A DNA stretch of 43,570 nt from Phycisphaerales bacterium (GTDB taxonomy: Bacteria > Planctomycetota > Phycisphaerae > Phycisphaerales > SM1A02), in contig JABDLI010000131.1 in NCBI GenBank assembly GCA_013003065.1, positions 1 through 43,570 of the forward strand, given 5' to 3'. Shown here in pieces: positions 43,301-43,570 of the stretch (its first letter is position 1; each line of letters begins with the position of its first letter). Position numbers and translations under genes: made by a program. A model generated the notes under the pieces. The model searched no databases. It saw only the letters and a program-made list of their open reading frames with translations, and was not told the origin of the DNA.

Positions 43301-43570
43301 AACACCCGCTCGCTGGACCGGGAGCTCTACGACGACGCGCGTGCGCTCGAGCTGGAGCTGCTCGACATCCAGGAGCAGCTCACCGGTGATCGCACGCGAT
43401 CGCGTCGCAGCCAGACGGCTCCGCTCTCGGTCATGCAGCGGGTCCAGACGGCGTTGTCCGGGACGCTGCGTCAGACGCACGGACCCACGGAGACGCATCG
43501 ACGCCAGTACGAGATCGGACGCGAGCAGTTCGAGAGCGCGCTCGAGGATCTGGGCGACCTGCTCGAGGAA
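40394..43570 (+). CDS. VPS10/sortilin-like beta-propeller (BNR-repeat) exported protein, 3' partial
   Basis: An open frame of 1059 codons from ATG 40394 runs to the window end without a stop. A signal peptide (MIRALPIALLSLAISPSVAPAAVA) is followed by many BNR/Asp-box repeats such as KTENAGTTWTP, SRDGGQSFTNV, KTTDGGETWTP, KSTDAGETWTEL and RSENGGASWTKM. They form one or two seven- or ten-bladed propellers (residues about 45-760). A linker and a FlgD-like Ig segment (GPTKSGLHRIAWDLRYAGF, about 865-890) and a helical C-terminal region follow. Similar exported 'sortilin/VPS10-like' proteins are abundant in Planctomycetota, Bacteroidota and Acidobacteriota, mostly without proven function. AGAGG lies 7 bases upstream of the start. 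Confidence 0.88.
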   Translation, partial: MIRALPIALLSLAISPSVAPAAVAEEAKPAPSRELESSDVSALKFRSIGPALMSGRIADIAIDPVKPNTWYVAVGSGNLWKTENAGTTWTPIFDDKGSYSLGCVSIDPNDRHTIWVGTGENVSGRHVGYGDGVYVSRDGGQSFTNVGLEKSEHLSKILIDPRDSDTVYVAAQGPLWSPGGERGLFKTTDGGETWTPVLTKGKWTGVTDVVMDPTDPDVLYAATHQRHRTVWALIDGGPESGIFKSTDAGETWTELKRGLPGADKGKMSLGVSPQQPSVVYATIELAGREGGIWRSENGGASWTKMSDYTSGGTGPHYYQEIYVDPHRFDVFYHANVRLGRTTDGGKTFEVVESRNKHVDNHAVAFHPTDPDFLLVGCDGGLYRSWDQGETYEFCANLPVTQFYKVDVDYDEPFYHVVGGTQDNNTQYGPTRTNNNIGIRNADWRITIGGDGHDCAIDPENPDIIYSESQQGYLRRFDRRTGESIDIRPRPEAGEEELRYNWDSPILISPHSHTRLYFGSKKLHRSDDRGDSWTTISPDLSRNLDRFTLPIMERVWSIDAIFDLYAMSQYGNITSISESPLEAGLIYVGTDDGLIQVTEDGGETWRKIDKVYGVPEFAFVNDVKADLHDANTVYAVFDDHKTGDFEPYVARSRDRGRTWDSIASDLPERHLVWRIEQDHEVAELLFVGTEFGVFYSRDAGAHWIKLAGTPNIPFRDLAIQRRENDLVGATFGRGFYVLDDYAPLREIDAELLKEQELALFPVRKALLYIVDRPLGRPKGAQGDSYYAADNPPYGAVFTYYLRDDLETREARRKEQEKKVKEAGGDNLYPGWDELKKEEREEDPVLIFTIEDDAGDVVRRITGPTKSGLHRIAWDLRYAGFTGRGEQGPLVTPGTYTVSATRRVDDVETGLGEPREFEVVAIGASSLPRQDREETLAFQMEVGALQKDVIGTTRKLDEVLAQLAEIKQVVTNTRSLDRELYDDARALELELLDIQEQLTGDRTRSRRSQTAPLSVMQRVQTALSGTLRQTHGPTETHRRQYEIGREQFESALEDLGDLLEE

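Noticed and set aside
1-43570. tRNA, rRNA, insertion sequence, prophage or attachment site
   Set aside because: Looked for throughout; no cloverleaf, transposase or integrase was recognised, though small RNAs cannot be excluded by eye.

Overview
The window is GC-rich, densely coding DNA that most resembles a planctomycete (Planctomycetota, probably near Phycisphaerae). Three things point there. A secreted protein ends in a dockerin-like 'DGDG-VG--DLL' pair and carries nine six-cysteine 'GACC' repeats. A giant surface protein combines an N-terminal 'LERLEDRVLYS' signature with DUF4347, cadherin/CSPG-like repeats and a C-terminal hydrophobic anchor. There are also a DUF6268-like barrel and a BatA-type VWA protein. 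This is inferred from protein architecture; no rRNA or tRNA was recognised.

Layout. 21-5194: a MacAB-TolC-type operon (outer-membrane lipoprotein, adaptor, ABC ATPase, permease) with overlapping stop/start codons. 5280-7052 (-): the secreted Cys-repeat/dockerin-like protein. 7301-8320: a tandem DinB-fold protein. 8758-10179: a secreted Cys-rich protein built from a nearly identical 51-bp repeat, closed by a clear intrinsic terminator. 10283-10490: a degenerate GNCCGY hexamer array directly before a BatA/VWA membrane protein (10496-12490). 12602-13543: an outer-membrane barrel. 13593-15284 (-): an unknown secreted protein. 15386-15766: a small glycogen-binding-like (CBM48/AMPK) protein. 15981-18881: dehydrogenase, acetyltransferase and aminotransferase of a UDP-diacetamido-uronic-acid type pathway. 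The matching UDP-sugar 6-dehydrogenase lies apart at 34830-36185 (-).

19165-33552 is the most unusual block. A three-gene + operon encodes a GAF-GAF-TM-HlyD protein, a PqqD-like/M50 metalloprotease/HlyD protein and a SecA-like motor lacking most of the C-terminal helical domains. A convergent HlyD adaptor (-) follows. Divergent from it is an operon for the DUF4347 giant surface protein, a hybrid histidine kinase with HPt domain, and a response regulator with an HD-GYP domain. I propose, as inference, a dedicated envelope export/processing and sensing system whose cargo may be the DUF4347 protein.

33732-39697 (-) holds an MBL-fold hydrolase, an intergenic region made almost entirely of inverted repeats, the UDP-sugar dehydrogenase, and pyruvate (or branched-chain) dehydrogenase E2, E1-beta and E1-alpha. 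A second hexamer array (39880-40206), in the opposite orientation to the first, separates these from a + strand VPS10/sortilin-like beta-propeller protein that runs off the window end.
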